DNA of 59,239 nucleotides from Paenilisteria rustica (GTDB lineage: Bacteria; Bacillota; Bacilli; Lactobacillales; Listeriaceae): the NCBI RefSeq assembly GCF_013820765.1, contig NZ_JABJVM010000019.1, positions 1 to 59,239 on the forward strand. The letters run 5' to 3'. The translations under genes and the position numbers were made by a program. Under the pieces are notes generated by a model. That model searched no databases, had not been told where the DNA came from, and worked only from the letters and a program-made list of their open reading frames with translations. Shown here in pieces: positions 34,517 through 42,963 of the stretch (positions are counted from its first letter, which is position 1; the number at the start of each line of letters is the position of its first letter).

Positions 34517-34900
34517 ATGAAAAAAGTGATTACATACGGCACATTTGACCTGCTGCATTGGGGTCATATCAAGTTACTAGAGCGCGCGAAGTCGCTGGGT
34601 GATTATTTAGTTGTCGCGATTTCGACGGATGAATTCAATCGGATCAAGCACAAAGAGGCATACCATAGTTTCGAGCATCGCAAGTTGATTTTAGAGGCGA
34701 TTCGTTATGTCGATGAGGTCATTCCCGAAAGTCACTGGGAGCAGAAGATTCAAGACGTGAAAGACCACGATATTGATATTTTTGTGATGGGTGACGATTG
34801 GAAAGGCGAGTTTGATTTTCTGAAAGATTATTGTGAGGTTGTCTATTTGCCGAGAACGAATGGCATTTCAACGTCGAAAATTAAAGATGATTTAGGGTGA
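34517..34900 (+). CDS. tarD: Glycerol-3-phosphate cytidylyltransferase
   Basis: 127 residues. YGTFDLLHWGHIKLLERAK carries the HWGH nucleotide-binding motif, and RTNGISTSKI is the second family motif. It makes CDP-glycerol, the donor for the linkage-unit glycerol phosphates. Length fits TagD/TarD. ATG at 34517 is preferred to GTG at 34511. Last gene of the operon. Confidence 0.95.
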   Translation: MKKVITYGTFDLLHWGHIKLLERAKSLGDYLVVAISTDEFNRIKHKEAYHSFEHRKLILEAIRYVDEVIPESHWEQKIQDVKDHDIDIFVMGDDWKGEFDFLKDYCEVVYLPRTNGISTSKIKDDLG

Positions 34901-34903
34901 AAT

Positions 34904-34953
34904 AAAAGCTGCGAGAAATGGTATCGTTAAAAACCGTTTTTCGTGGCTTTTTC
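34904..34953 (+). terminator. Terminator after tarD
   Basis: AAAAGC ... CGAGAAATGG pairs with CCGTTTTTCG ... GCTTTTT, with small internal mismatches, ending in a T run. Confidence 0.6.
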
Positions 34954-35054
34954 TATAGAATCTTAAAAGTTCCTTAAATCGACGCGGAATCCCTTGTTAA
35001 AAAAGCCGTTTCGCTATATGCTTGCTGTAGAGTAAGATGAAATGAGGAAATAGT

Positions 35055-36506
35055 ATGTCCATTAAATTACGATTTATGCTATCTTATATTGCAGTTATCA
35101 TCTTGACGGGAGCCTTTTTGATTTCGGCTTTTTTTCTAGGTGTATGTACGCTGACAGGGGCTTCACCAGGGCAACTATACAAGACGGCGACACTCCAACG
35201 CCCACTTTCAACGGATGAAGAAAATGCTTTTTTAGAGCTGAAATTATTGGCAAAAACTACGCCAGATCAGTTATTGGAATACCAGAATTTTAAATTGTTA
35301 GAAAAAAGTGAGGTACAAATCGTGGTTAGAAAAAATGACACGATTGTGTATTCATCTTCGGATTTATCTAAGAAATCGCTACTTGCGCATCAACCAGACT
35401 ATGAATTAAATAACATAAATATGCGTGGAACGATTGATAATCAGGGCGATTTGTTCCGTTATATCAAGTTTGACTATCTCTATTCTGACGGCTCAAAAGG
35501 GAGTGTTATGGTACTTCAATCTGAGAATTCTTATATGGAAGTTCTGCAGAAATGGGGCGCTCTGATTGTTGGCGCGATTCTAATATTTGGCGTTTTAGTG
35601 ATAGGGTTGCTTAGTTATTTCGTTGCTAGAAGCGTGATTCGGCCGATTGTTCACCTTAAAGAAGGTGCGGAGAAGATTGAAGCAGGAAATCTTGATTTTG
35701 AAATGGAAGAGCCAAAAGGGAAAAATGAAATCTCGACACTGATTGCAACGTTCGAAAAAATGCGAATCAGGCTTAAAAAATCGCTAGAGGTCCAAGAACA
35801 ATACGAAAACAATCGGAAAGAGTTATTATCGAATATTTCACATGATCTAAAAACACCGATTACGTCGATTGTGGGCTATATTGAAGGGATTCAAGATGGT
35901 GTCGCAAATACGCCAGAGAAGCAGGCGAAGTATTTGGAAATCGCACATGCGAAGGCGAAAGACATGAATGCTTTGATTGATGAATTATTCTTATTTTCGA
36001 AGCTTGATTTGCATAAAGAGCCATTTTATTTTAGAAGTGTCGATTTGAATGCCTTATTGGCACAAGTTGCTGAGGAGTCGGAATTGAGTTTTGCAAAAGC
36101 GAATTTTGAGTTAGTAATTCCTGAGGAAAAACTGGTGACGGAAGCTGATCGTGATAAATTGAAGCGGGTTTTGGAGAATTTGATTCAGAATAGCATGAAG
36201 TATATGGATAAAGCACAGGCAAATATCAAGATTCAGCTTGAAAAATGTCAAATGGATGCGATAATAACGATTCATGATAATGGTAAAGGAATTTCGGAAA
36301 GTGGGATGAATGCGATTTTTGATCGTTTTTATCGGGAAGAGGTATCGCGGAATTCGACTACTGGTGGAAGTGGCTTGGGCTTGTCGATCGCCAAACAGAT
36401 TGTAGAAGAGCATGGCGGCGAGATTTGGGCGAAAAGTGAGTTGGGAATTGGGACGAGCGTGTCTATCAAACTGAGGTTGAAAAAGAAAGAAGATGATGAA
36501 GGATGA
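35055..36506 (+). CDS. Membrane sensor histidine kinase
   Basis: 483 residues. One membrane helix at about 8-30, an extracellular sensor domain of about 140 residues, a second helix at about 170-195, HAMP (VIRPIVHLKEGAEKIEAGNLD), a dimerisation domain with the phosphorylated His in SNISHDLKTPITS (about residue 263), then an HATPase domain with N box (ENLIQNSMKY), DNGKGI and GGSGLGLSIAKQIVEEHGG. The signal is unknown. It overlaps the response regulator by 4 bases; the kinase-first order is less usual. Similar to a kinase-regulator pair near this region in L. monocytogenes, by recollection. Confidence 0.92.
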   Translation: MSIKLRFMLSYIAVIILTGAFLISAFFLGVCTLTGASPGQLYKTATLQRPLSTDEENAFLELKLLAKTTPDQLLEYQNFKLLEKSEVQIVVRKNDTIVYSSSDLSKKSLLAHQPDYELNNINMRGTIDNQGDLFRYIKFDYLYSDGSKGSVMVLQSENSYMEVLQKWGALIVGAILIFGVLVIGLLSYFVARSVIRPIVHLKEGAEKIEAGNLDFEMEEPKGKNEISTLIATFEKMRIRLKKSLEVQEQYENNRKELLSNISHDLKTPITSIVGYIEGIQDGVANTPEKQAKYLEIAHAKAKDMNALIDELFLFSKLDLHKEPFYFRSVDLNALLAQVAEESELSFAKANFELVIPEEKLVTEADRDKLKRVLENLIQNSMKYMDKAQANIKIQLEKCQMDAIITIHDNGKGISESGMNAIFDRFYREEVSRNSTTGGSGLGLSIAKQIVEEHGGEIWAKSELGIGTSVSIKLRLKKKEDDEG

Positions 36507-37195
36507 AACGGATTTTGTTGGTAGAAGATGAGCTGGAAATTGCGGAATTAGAGCGTGATTATTTGGAGATTAGCGATATGGAAGTGACGATTGAGAGCAA
36601 TGGTTTGAAGGGGCTGGAACGGGCTCTGGGAGACGATTTTGACTTGATTATCCTGGATATTATGTTGCCGGATATGAGCGGATTTGATATTTGTCGTGAG
36701 ATTCGAGCGAAGAAGGAAGTGCCGATTTTGCTCGTTTCGGCACGGAAGGAAGATATTGATAAGATTCGTGGTCTTGGCCTTGGTGCGGATGATTATATTA
36801 CGAAACCGTTTAGCCCGAGCGAACTGGTGGCGCGTGTAAAGGCGCATTTGGCACGGTATGAGCGCTTGGCAAAAAGCAATATTGGGACGCAAAATGAGAT
36901 TTTGCAAGTGCATAATTTGACGCTGGATTTGGATGGGCGGAAAGTTTTTGTGGCGGATCAGGAAATCATTTTTACAACGAAAGAATTTGATTTGCTCGTG
37001 TTTTTGGCGAAGAGACCGAATCGTGTTTGGAATAAGGAGCAACTTTTTGAGCAAATATGGGGAATGCAGGCTGCGGGAGACGTGTCGACGGTTGTTGTGC
37101 ATATTCGGAAAATCCGAGAGAAGTTGGAGAATCACGGCGCGTATTCTGACTCGATTGAGACGATTTGGGGCGCGGGATATCGATTTAATTTATAG
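36503..37195 (+). CDS. OmpR/PhoB-family response regulator
   Basis: 230 residues. Receiver domain with acidic pocket E8-D9, phospho-acceptor D52 (LIILDIMLPDMSG), Thr/Lys in LGADDYITKPFSPSEL; winged-helix DNA-binding domain from about 130 (FTTKEFDLLVFLAKRPNRVW, VVHIRKIREKLE, IWGAGYRF). Partner of the preceding kinase, translationally coupled (ATGA). Targets unknown. Confidence 0.94.
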   Translation: MKRILLVEDELEIAELERDYLEISDMEVTIESNGLKGLERALGDDFDLIILDIMLPDMSGFDICREIRAKKEVPILLVSARKEDIDKIRGLGLGADDYITKPFSPSELVARVKAHLARYERLAKSNIGTQNEILQVHNLTLDLDGRKVFVADQEIIFTTKEFDLLVFLAKRPNRVWNKEQLFEQIWGMQAAGDVSTVVVHIRKIREKLENHGAYSDSIETIWGAGYRFNL

Positions 37196-37206
37196 GGAAG
37201 TTGGGT

Positions 37207-37240
37207 GCTGGTAGGCTTAGATATTGCTGCCAGCTTTTTT
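37207..37240 (+). terminator. Terminator after the two-component operon
   Basis: GCTGG (37207-37211) pairs with CCAGC (37230-37234), then TTTTTT. Confidence 0.65.
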
Positions 37241-37319
37241 GTTGGAAATTTTAGAAATAGTCGTATCGTTCTACTCAAACGCCGAATGAAGAATAAAAAG
37301 TTAAATACAGCTTATAAAG

Positions 37320-37349
37320 TTAGCTTTTCTGTCCGATTTAAGCTATGAT
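37320..37349 (+). promoter_or_regulatory. Possible promoter of pncB-nadE
   Basis: TTAGCT (37320-37325), 18 bp, TATGAT (37344-37349), 35 bases before the start of pncB. Confidence 0.4.
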
Positions 37350-37383
37350 GTTTTATAAGAAAACATAGACAGGAGTATGGAGT

Positions 37384-38871
37384 ATGACTTTATTTCTAGA
37401 TGATAGTAAGACGCTACACACTGATTTGTATCAAATTAATATGATGAAGGCGTATTGGGATGATAATATTCATGAACGACGCGCTGTTTTTGAGGTTTTT
37501 TTCCGCGATATGCCATTTGACACGGGTTTTTGTGTGTTTGCAGGGCTTGAGCGCATTATCGACTATATGGAGAATTTGCGATTTACCGACACTGATATTG
37601 CTTATTTGCGCGAAGAAACCGATTTTGAAGAAGAATTTATTGATTATCTGAAAAATTTACGGTTTACTGGGACGATTCGCTCGGTTGTAGAAGGCGAATT
37701 TGTGTTTAAGACCGAACCGATTATTCAAGTTGAGGCGAACCTTGCAGAGGCGCAATTAATCGAGACGGCACTACTTAACATTGTGAATTTCCAAACGTTA
37801 ATCGCGACGAAAGCAGCTCGGATTAAAAATGTTGTGGAAGGCGAACTGCTAGCTGAATTTGGAACGAGACGCGCGCAAGAAATGGATGCAGCGCTTTGGG
37901 GCGCACGTGCGGCTTACATCGGCGGTTGTGATTCAACGAGTAACATGCGTGCCGGCAAAACTTTCGGGATTCCAATCTCGGGAACGATGGCCCACTCGAT
38001 GGTTCAGGCTTACCGCGATGAATATAAAGCTTTTAAACGCTATGCGCAGACACATAAAGATTCGATTTTCCTAGTGGATACGTACGATACGTTGAAATCG
38101 GGCATTCCAAACGCGATTAAAGTTGCGCAAGAAATGGGCGATACCATCAATTTTATCGGTATTCGTTTGGATAGTGGAGATATGGCCTTCCTATCGAAAA
38201 AAGCTCGTCAAATGTTGGATGAAGCGGGATTCCCTGATGCGAAAATTTTTGCGTCGAGCGATTTAGATGAAACAACGATCCTCCACTTAAAAGCGCAAAA
38301 GGCGAAAATCGACGCGTGGGGCGTTGGAACGAAACTGATTACGGCGTACGATCAACCAGCGCTGGGTGCGGTTTATAAACTGGTCGCAATCGCCGACGAG
38401 CAGGATGTTTTACAAGACTCAATCAAGCTTTCCAGCAATACCGAAAAAGTCACGACTCCTGCCAAGAAAAAGGTCTATCGCATTATCACAAACGAAGAAG
38501 GACCAAAAGCAGAAGGCGACTACATTTGCTTGGAAAACGAGTCATTGGAAGGCGTCGACACGCTAACGATGTTCCACCCAATCCACACATATATCACAAA
38601 AGAAGTCACCAATTTCACCGCAAAAGAATTATTGGTTCCAATTTACGAAAAAGGGGAATTAGTATACCAAAGACCAACTTTAGAACAGACGCGCAAATAC
38701 AAAGAAGAAAATTTAGCCTTGCTTTGGGATGAATATCAACGGACGGTGCGACCAGAACAATACCCAGTTGATTTAAGCGTGAAATGTTGGAAAAATAAAA
38801 TGCAAAATATCGAAAACGTCCGCAAAACCGTACAGAAACATTCACCGGTCAATTTTGATATTCCATTTTAA
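37384..38871 (+). CDS. pncB: Nicotinate phosphoribosyltransferase
   Basis: 495 residues. It converts nicotinate and PRPP to nicotinate mononucleotide in NAD salvage. Blocks: TDLYQINMMKAYW at the N-terminus, FGTRRAQEMDAALWGARAAYIGG (substrate pocket), ISGTMAHSMVQAY with the phosphorylated-His region, and IRLDSGDMAFLSKKAR. AGGAGTATGG site before ATG. Followed 21 bases later by nadE, so the pair forms an NAD salvage operon, as in Listeria. Confidence 0.95.
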   Translation: MTLFLDDSKTLHTDLYQINMMKAYWDDNIHERRAVFEVFFRDMPFDTGFCVFAGLERIIDYMENLRFTDTDIAYLREETDFEEEFIDYLKNLRFTGTIRSVVEGEFVFKTEPIIQVEANLAEAQLIETALLNIVNFQTLIATKAARIKNVVEGELLAEFGTRRAQEMDAALWGARAAYIGGCDSTSNMRAGKTFGIPISGTMAHSMVQAYRDEYKAFKRYAQTHKDSIFLVDTYDTLKSGIPNAIKVAQEMGDTINFIGIRLDSGDMAFLSKKARQMLDEAGFPDAKIFASSDLDETTILHLKAQKAKIDAWGVGTKLITAYDQPALGAVYKLVAIADEQDVLQDSIKLSSNTEKVTTPAKKKVYRIITNEEGPKAEGDYICLENESLEGVDTLTMFHPIHTYITKEVTNFTAKELLVPIYEKGELVYQRPTLEQTRKYKEENLALLWDEYQRTVRPEQYPVDLSVKCWKNKMQNIENVRKTVQKHSPVNFDIPF

Positions 38872-38892
38872 GCAAGTGAAGGGGGCAGGAGA

Positions 38893-39720
38893 ATGAGTCT
38901 ACAAAAACAGATTATCGCAGAAATGCATGTGTTACCAAAAATCGATGAAACGGCAGAAATTCGCCAAAGTGTAGAGTTTTTAAAAGCCTATTTGACGAAA
39001 TACCCATTTATCAAATCGCTCGTACTCGGCATTTCAGGAGGGCAAGATTCCACGCTCGCTGGGAAGCTGTCACAAATGGCCATCAGCGAACTGCGCGAAG
39101 CCACGGGAGACGAGTCCTATCAATTTATCGCGGTACGTTTACCATACGGCACGCAGTTTGACGAGGCCGACTGCCAAGACGCGCTTGATTTTATCGAGCC
39201 AGATCGCGTGGTGACCATCAATATTAAAGCGGCCGTCGATGCGAGCACGGCGACATTGCTTGAAGCGGATATCGAACTTTCCGATTTTGCAAAAGGCAAT
39301 GAAAAAGCGCGCGAACGGATGAAGGCGCAGTATAGTATCGCGGCGATGAATCATGGCGCTGTCGTTGGTACCGACCATTCCGCTGAGGCAGTGACAGGCT
39401 TTTACACGAAATACGGTGATGGCGGAACGGATATTAATCCACTGTTTCGCTTGAACAAACGCCAAGGCAAGGCGCTTCTAAAAACGCTCGGTTGTCCAGA
39501 GCATCTCTATCTGAAAAAACCGACCGCGGATCTCGAAGAAAATAAACCAGCTTTACCCGATGAAGTTGCGCTCGGAGTGACTTACGATAACATTGATGAC
39601 TATCTAGAAGGCAAAAAAATCCCAACAGAAATCGCGATTCAGATCGAAAATTGGTATTTAAAAACGCAGCATAAGCGTCACATGGCAATCACAATCTTTG
39701 ATGACTTTTGGAAAAATTAG
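38893..39720 (+). CDS. nadE: Ammonia-dependent NAD synthetase
   Basis: 275 residues. ATP pyrophosphatase P-loop in [39 protein letters not shown] (substrate site) and [16 protein letters not shown]. It amidates deamido-NAD to NAD using ammonia; there is no glutaminase domain, and the length fits the short form. AGGGGGCAGGAG site before ATG. Confidence 0.96.
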   Translation: MSLQKQIIAEMHVLPKIDETAEIRQSVEFLKAYLTKYPFIKSLVLGISGGQDSTLAGKLSQMAISELREATGDESYQFIAVRLPYGTQFDEADCQDALDFIEPDRVVTINIKAAVDASTATLLEADIELSDFAKGNEKARERMKAQYSIAAMNHGAVVGTDHSAEAVTGFYTKYGDGGTDINPLFRLNKRQGKALLKTLGCPEHLYLKKPTADLEENKPALPDEVALGVTYDNIDDYLEGKKIPTEIAIQIENWYLKTQHKRHMAITIFDDFWKN

Positions 39721-39739
39721 TTTTGAGGAGGAGATGACA

Positions 39740-40048
39740 ATGAAAATCGCATTTGGTTTAATTACAAAATTCAAAGCGCATCCAGGAAACAGGAAAGCGC
39801 TAGTCAATATTTTGCTAGAGGCAGCGACTGGGCTTGATAAATATAACGCGTGCATTCAATACGTCGTTAGCGTGAACGAGGATGATCCCGATACAGTGAT
39901 TGTGACAGAGGTTTGGACAGATTCCGGACATCACAAAGCATCACTCGACAATGAAGAGGTCAAAGCCGTGATTGAGCGCGCGAAACCACTCATTGAGTCC
40001 ATCGAAAAAAGCGTAAGCATGGACGTAGTCGGCGGAAAAGGACTATAG
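39740..40048 (+). CDS. ABM-family small protein (putative quinol monooxygenase)
   Basis: 102 residues with the dimeric alpha-beta barrel pattern of the antibiotic biosynthesis monooxygenase (YgiN-like) family: FGLITKFKAHPGNRKALVNIL at the start, VVSVNEDDPDTVIVTEVWTD (strand-loop-strand), HHKASLDNEEVK. The ATG at 39740 follows GAGGAGGAG; an earlier in-frame start at 39698 overlaps nadE and is rejected. Last gene of the NAD operon, perhaps handling quinone or reactive electrophiles; the substrate is unknown. Confidence 0.8.
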   Translation: MKIAFGLITKFKAHPGNRKALVNILLEAATGLDKYNACIQYVVSVNEDDPDTVIVTEVWTDSGHHKASLDNEEVKAVIERAKPLIESIEKSVSMDVVGGKGL

Positions 40049-40068
40049 AGTCGTTTCTATAATCAAAA

Positions 40069-40190
40069 TAAATCGGCGACAAGCGCTCGCATTCAGGATA
40101 TTCGGCAGACTTCCGGTTCTCACGTACAGTCGTACGCTCCGCTTCCGGCTTCCACCGAATATCCTGAATACAAACGCTTTCGCTCGATTT
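40069..40190. repeat. Element C copy 2: ~120-bp long hairpin
   Basis: ATTCAGGATATTCGG (40091-40105) pairs perfectly with CCGAATATCCTGAAT (40155-40169). Inner CCGG/CCGG and ACGTAC/GTACG pair around an AGTC tip, and outer AATCGGCG...AAGCG pairs with CGCTTTCGCTCGATT imperfectly. Same tip plan as the element at 27994. It fills the gap between the ABM gene and the PTS gene. Confidence 0.75.
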
Positions 40191-40283
40191 TGCGAATACC
40201 CTAATCTTCGTCTTACCTCGTAATGGGTTAGGCGTTTCTTTATGTTAGGGTTTTACTAAATGATCTTGAGAGGAAGCTTACAA

Positions 40284-40706
40284 ATGAAAAAACTACTCAT
40301 CGTTTGCGCGGGCGGTGCTACATCAAGCTTAATGGCGCAAAATGTTGTAAAAGAAGCCGAGAAGCAAGGCATGACTGCAGCCCTTTTGTTCCCGGAAGAT
40401 CTCAAATACAACCGTTTCGAATCCCACCAAGATAAAGATCTCGTCGTTGTGATGGGACCGATTGGGATGGTGAGCACCACGCGTCTTCAAGGTTATGCAA
40501 AAGTCGATGCCGTTCTCGTGTCGCCGCAAGTCAAATATCTTTTTAAGAACGCGGAAGCTGTCTTGAAGGAGCTTGGAATTCCGTGCGCAAATATAGATTC
40601 TCTGTCATTTGGAAGGATGCGGGGAGATGTTATTTTAAAGCAAGCGCTGACATTGATAAATCCCGATTTTTACGGTTGCAAGAATCCAGACCAGACGTTA
40701 CAATAA
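40284..40706 (+). CDS. Orphan PTS lactose/cellobiose-type IIB subunit
   Basis: About 140 residues. KKLLIVCAGGATSSLMAQNV holds the IIB active-site loop with the phosphorylated Cys (residue 8) and following GGATSS; VVMGPIGM and VLVSPQVKYLF are family blocks. No IIA, IIC or glycosidase genes are adjacent. It sits between NAD salvage genes and guaA, as a similar gene does in L. monocytogenes. It may act with a IIC elsewhere, or as a phosphorylation-dependent regulator. ATG at 40284 follows GAGAGGAAG. The C-terminal ~40 residues run beyond the usual ~100-residue IIB core. Confidence 0.85.
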   Translation: MKKLLIVCAGGATSSLMAQNVVKEAEKQGMTAALLFPEDLKYNRFESHQDKDLVVVMGPIGMVSTTRLQGYAKVDAVLVSPQVKYLFKNAEAVLKELGIPCANIDSLSFGRMRGDVILKQALTLINPDFYGCKNPDQTLQ

Positions 40707-40770
40707 AGAGAAGAACTTGAAACACGCGCAACTTACATAAATAAATTTTAAAGGGGTTTTGTGAAGGAAT

Positions 40771-42315
40771 ATGAAAGATTTTACAGAGCAAGAGAAAATT
40801 ATCGTTCTTGATTTTGGCAGTCAGTATAACCAATTGATTACGCGTCGTATCCGTGAATTTGGCGTGTACAGCGAGTTGCACCCACACACAATTACGGTGG
40901 AAGAAATGAAAGCCTTGAATCCAACTGGAATTATTTTCTCAGGCGGCCCGAACAGTGTCTATGATGAAGGCGCGTTCCGTTGCGACGAAGACCTATTCGA
41001 GATGGGTATTCCAATCCTCGGCATTTGTTACGGCATGCAGCTGATGACGAACCACTTCGCTGGAAAAGTAGAGCCCGCAAAAGACCGCGAGTACGGCAAA
41101 GCGACAATCAACGTTGAGAAACCATCCCGCCTTTTTGCAGCATTACCGACCGATCAAGTCGTTTGGATGAGTCACGGTGACTTAGTCGTTGCCGAACCAG
41201 CAGGCTTTGAAGTCACTGCTACCAGCGCATCATGCCCGATTGCGGCAATCACAAACGAAGACCGCAAAATGTACGGCGTGCAATTCCACCCAGAAGTACA
41301 ACATTCCGTTCACGGTACCGAGCTACTGAAAAACTTCGCGCTAAACATCTGCGGTTGTAAAGGCGACTGGACGATGGAGAACTTCATTGACGTTGAGGTT
41401 GCTAAAATCCGCGAACAAGTCGGCGATAAAAAAGTACTGCTAGCCCTTTCTGGCGGCGTAGATTCCTCTGTAGTCGGCGTTCTGATTCACAAAGCGATTG
41501 GCGACCAGTTAACCTGTATTTTTGTCGATCACGGTTTGCTACGTAAAGGCGAAGCAGAGCAAGTGATGGAGACACTATACGGCGATTTCCACATGAATAT
41601 TATCAAAGTCGACGCCAAAGAACGCTTCATGACAAAACTTGCCGGCGTTTCTGACCCTGAGCAAAAACGTAAAACAATTGGTAACGAGTTCATATACGTT
41701 TTCGACGACGAAGCAACCAAGCTTGATGGCGTTGAATTCCTAGCACAAGGAACACTGTACACCGACATTATCGAAAGCGGAACAGCAACAGCACAAACAA
41801 TCAAGTCCCACCATAACGTTGGCGGGTTGCCAGAAGACATGCAGTTCCAATTGATTGAACCCCTAAACACACTATTCAAAGACGAAGTTCGCGCACTGGG
41901 ACTAGAATTAGGAATGCCCGACGCAATCGTTTGGCGCCAACCATTCCCAGGTCCAGGACTAGGCATCCGCGTACTCGGCGAAATCACGGAAGAGAAACTA
42001 GAAATCGTCCGCGATTCCGATTACATTTTACGCGAAGAAATTAAGAATGCCGGTTTAGATCGCGAAATTTGGCAATATTTCACGGCATTACCAAACATCC
42101 GCAGCGTAGGCGTGATGGGCGACGGCCGTACGTACGACCACACCGTTGTTATCCGTGCGGTAACCTCGATTGATGGCATGACAGCAGACTGGGCACGGAT
42201 TTCATGGGAAGTGTTGGAGTTGATCTCGACGCGAATCGTGAATGAAGTAGCGCATGTGAATCGCGTTGTGTATGATATTACGAGTAAGCCGCCCGCGACT
42301 GTGGAGTGGGAATAA
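40771..42315 (+). CDS. guaA: GMP synthase (glutamine-hydrolysing)
   Basis: 514 residues. N-terminal class I glutaminase with Cys86 in GICYGMQL and the His/Glu of QFHPEV; ATP pyrophosphatase with [13 protein letters not shown]-terminal dimerisation domain ending in PPATVEWE, the invariant GuaA tail. It converts XMP to GMP. AAAGGGG and GAAGGAAT precede the ATG. Its 3' end is a frequent integration site for mobile elements in Firmicutes, and an AT-rich insert does follow, although I found no integrase. Confidence 0.97.
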   Translation: MKDFTEQEKIIVLDFGSQYNQLITRRIREFGVYSELHPHTITVEEMKALNPTGIIFSGGPNSVYDEGAFRCDEDLFEMGIPILGICYGMQLMTNHFAGKVEPAKDREYGKATINVEKPSRLFAALPTDQVVWMSHGDLVVAEPAGFEVTATSASCPIAAITNEDRKMYGVQFHPEVQHSVHGTELLKNFALNICGCKGDWTMENFIDVEVAKIREQVGDKKVLLALSGGVDSSVVGVLIHKAIGDQLTCIFVDHGLLRKGEAEQVMETLYGDFHMNIIKVDAKERFMTKLAGVSDPEQKRKTIGNEFIYVFDDEATKLDGVEFLAQGTLYTDIIESGTATAQTIKSHHNVGGLPEDMQFQLIEPLNTLFKDEVRALGLELGMPDAIVWRQPFPGPGLGIRVLGEITEEKLEIVRDSDYILREEIKNAGLDREIWQYFTALPNIRSVGVMGDGRTYDHTVVIRAVTSIDGMTADWARISWEVLELISTRIVNEVAHVNRVVYDITSKPPATVEWE

Positions 42316-42410
42316 GTAGCTAAAGAGAATTGAGGCGTTAAACGGCTTATATATGCGTTTGAAGATGAATAAAAAGGGGATTTATATGTAAAAGAAAATG
42401 GGTCCCTGCC

Positions 42411-42440
42411 AAAACCCCTACCGAAAAGGATAGGGGTTTT
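42411..42440 (+). terminator. Terminator after guaA
   Basis: AAAACCCCTACC pairs with GGATAGGGGTTTT over a short GAAAA loop; one bulge. The remaining gap up to 42963 holds the coding remnant and the promoter listed below, and otherwise nothing recognisable. Confidence 0.75.
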
Positions 42441-42702
42441 AGAGTACATATAGAATTGTTGTGAGTGATGAAAAAATCTAAGATAGTTGGCTGCATGAAC
42501 GGAAAAGGAGTATCAATACAATAATAAAGCCTAGTGAACCAATTTCATAATTCAAAAGAGTTGTGGTACAATGACTTTCCTAACATCAAAAATGGCTACC
42601 TCCCCATGCCACATTGGTAAATATCAAAAAATAACTAATATCAAATTTTCAAACCTCTTTGCCTGCGCTATTCCGAAATGGAAAGGGTTATTATTCCTGT
42701 GA

Positions 42703-42840
42703 AAACAAAAGTGGAGTTATGAAATTGATTCACTCAGTAAAACTAAACTAGTATATTTAATTTCAGAATCAGTAGCATTTGATAATATTGATTTGTTTTT
42801 ACAAGAAAGAGCTAGTGTATCTATTGATATAGTGAGGTAG
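42703..42840 (+). pseudogene. Start-less coding remnant containing the left 24-bp direct repeat
   Basis: An open frame of 45 codons with no start, bounded by stops, ending SIDIVR and containing SLSKTKLVYLISES. The bases encoding SKTKLVYLI (42738-42761) recur with one change at 45972-45995, again in a frame reading AKTKLIYLI. Two decayed copies of one gene around the helicase gene are the simplest reading. The family is not recognised. Confidence 0.45.
42738..42761 (+). repeat. Left direct repeat flanking the helicase-nuclease gene
   Basis: TAAAACTAAACTAGTATATT plus TAAT; matches 45972-45995 at 23 of 24 positions, with weaker similarity for another 10 bases. Confidence 0.75.
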
Positions 42841-42880
42841 GAGCAGATAGAAATATCTGTTTTTATTGTGTATTCGGTTA

Positions 42881-42909
42881 TTGAGAAAGAATATACAAAT
42901 TGGTATAAT
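42881..42909 (+). promoter_or_regulatory. Promoter of the helicase-nuclease gene
   Basis: TTGAGA (42881-42886), 17 bp, TATAAT (42904-42909). The transcript would start near 42916. A 7-codon frame with its own GAGGATGG site (42930-42953) lies just before the gene and could be a leader peptide. Confidence 0.65.
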
Positions 42910-42963
42910 AAAGTAATGAGGATGGAAAAATGAGATTTTATATTAAGGGATGATGGATATAAT

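Noticed and set aside
36548-37135. A 195-residue minus-strand ORF inside the response regulator
   Set aside because: Antisense shadow of the regulator, very rich in Arg/Ile/His, with no ribosome binding site.
42930-42953. Seven-codon ORF with a ribosome binding site before the helicase gene
   Set aside because: It could be a leader peptide, but at this length it may be chance; mentioned with the promoter rather than called as a gene.
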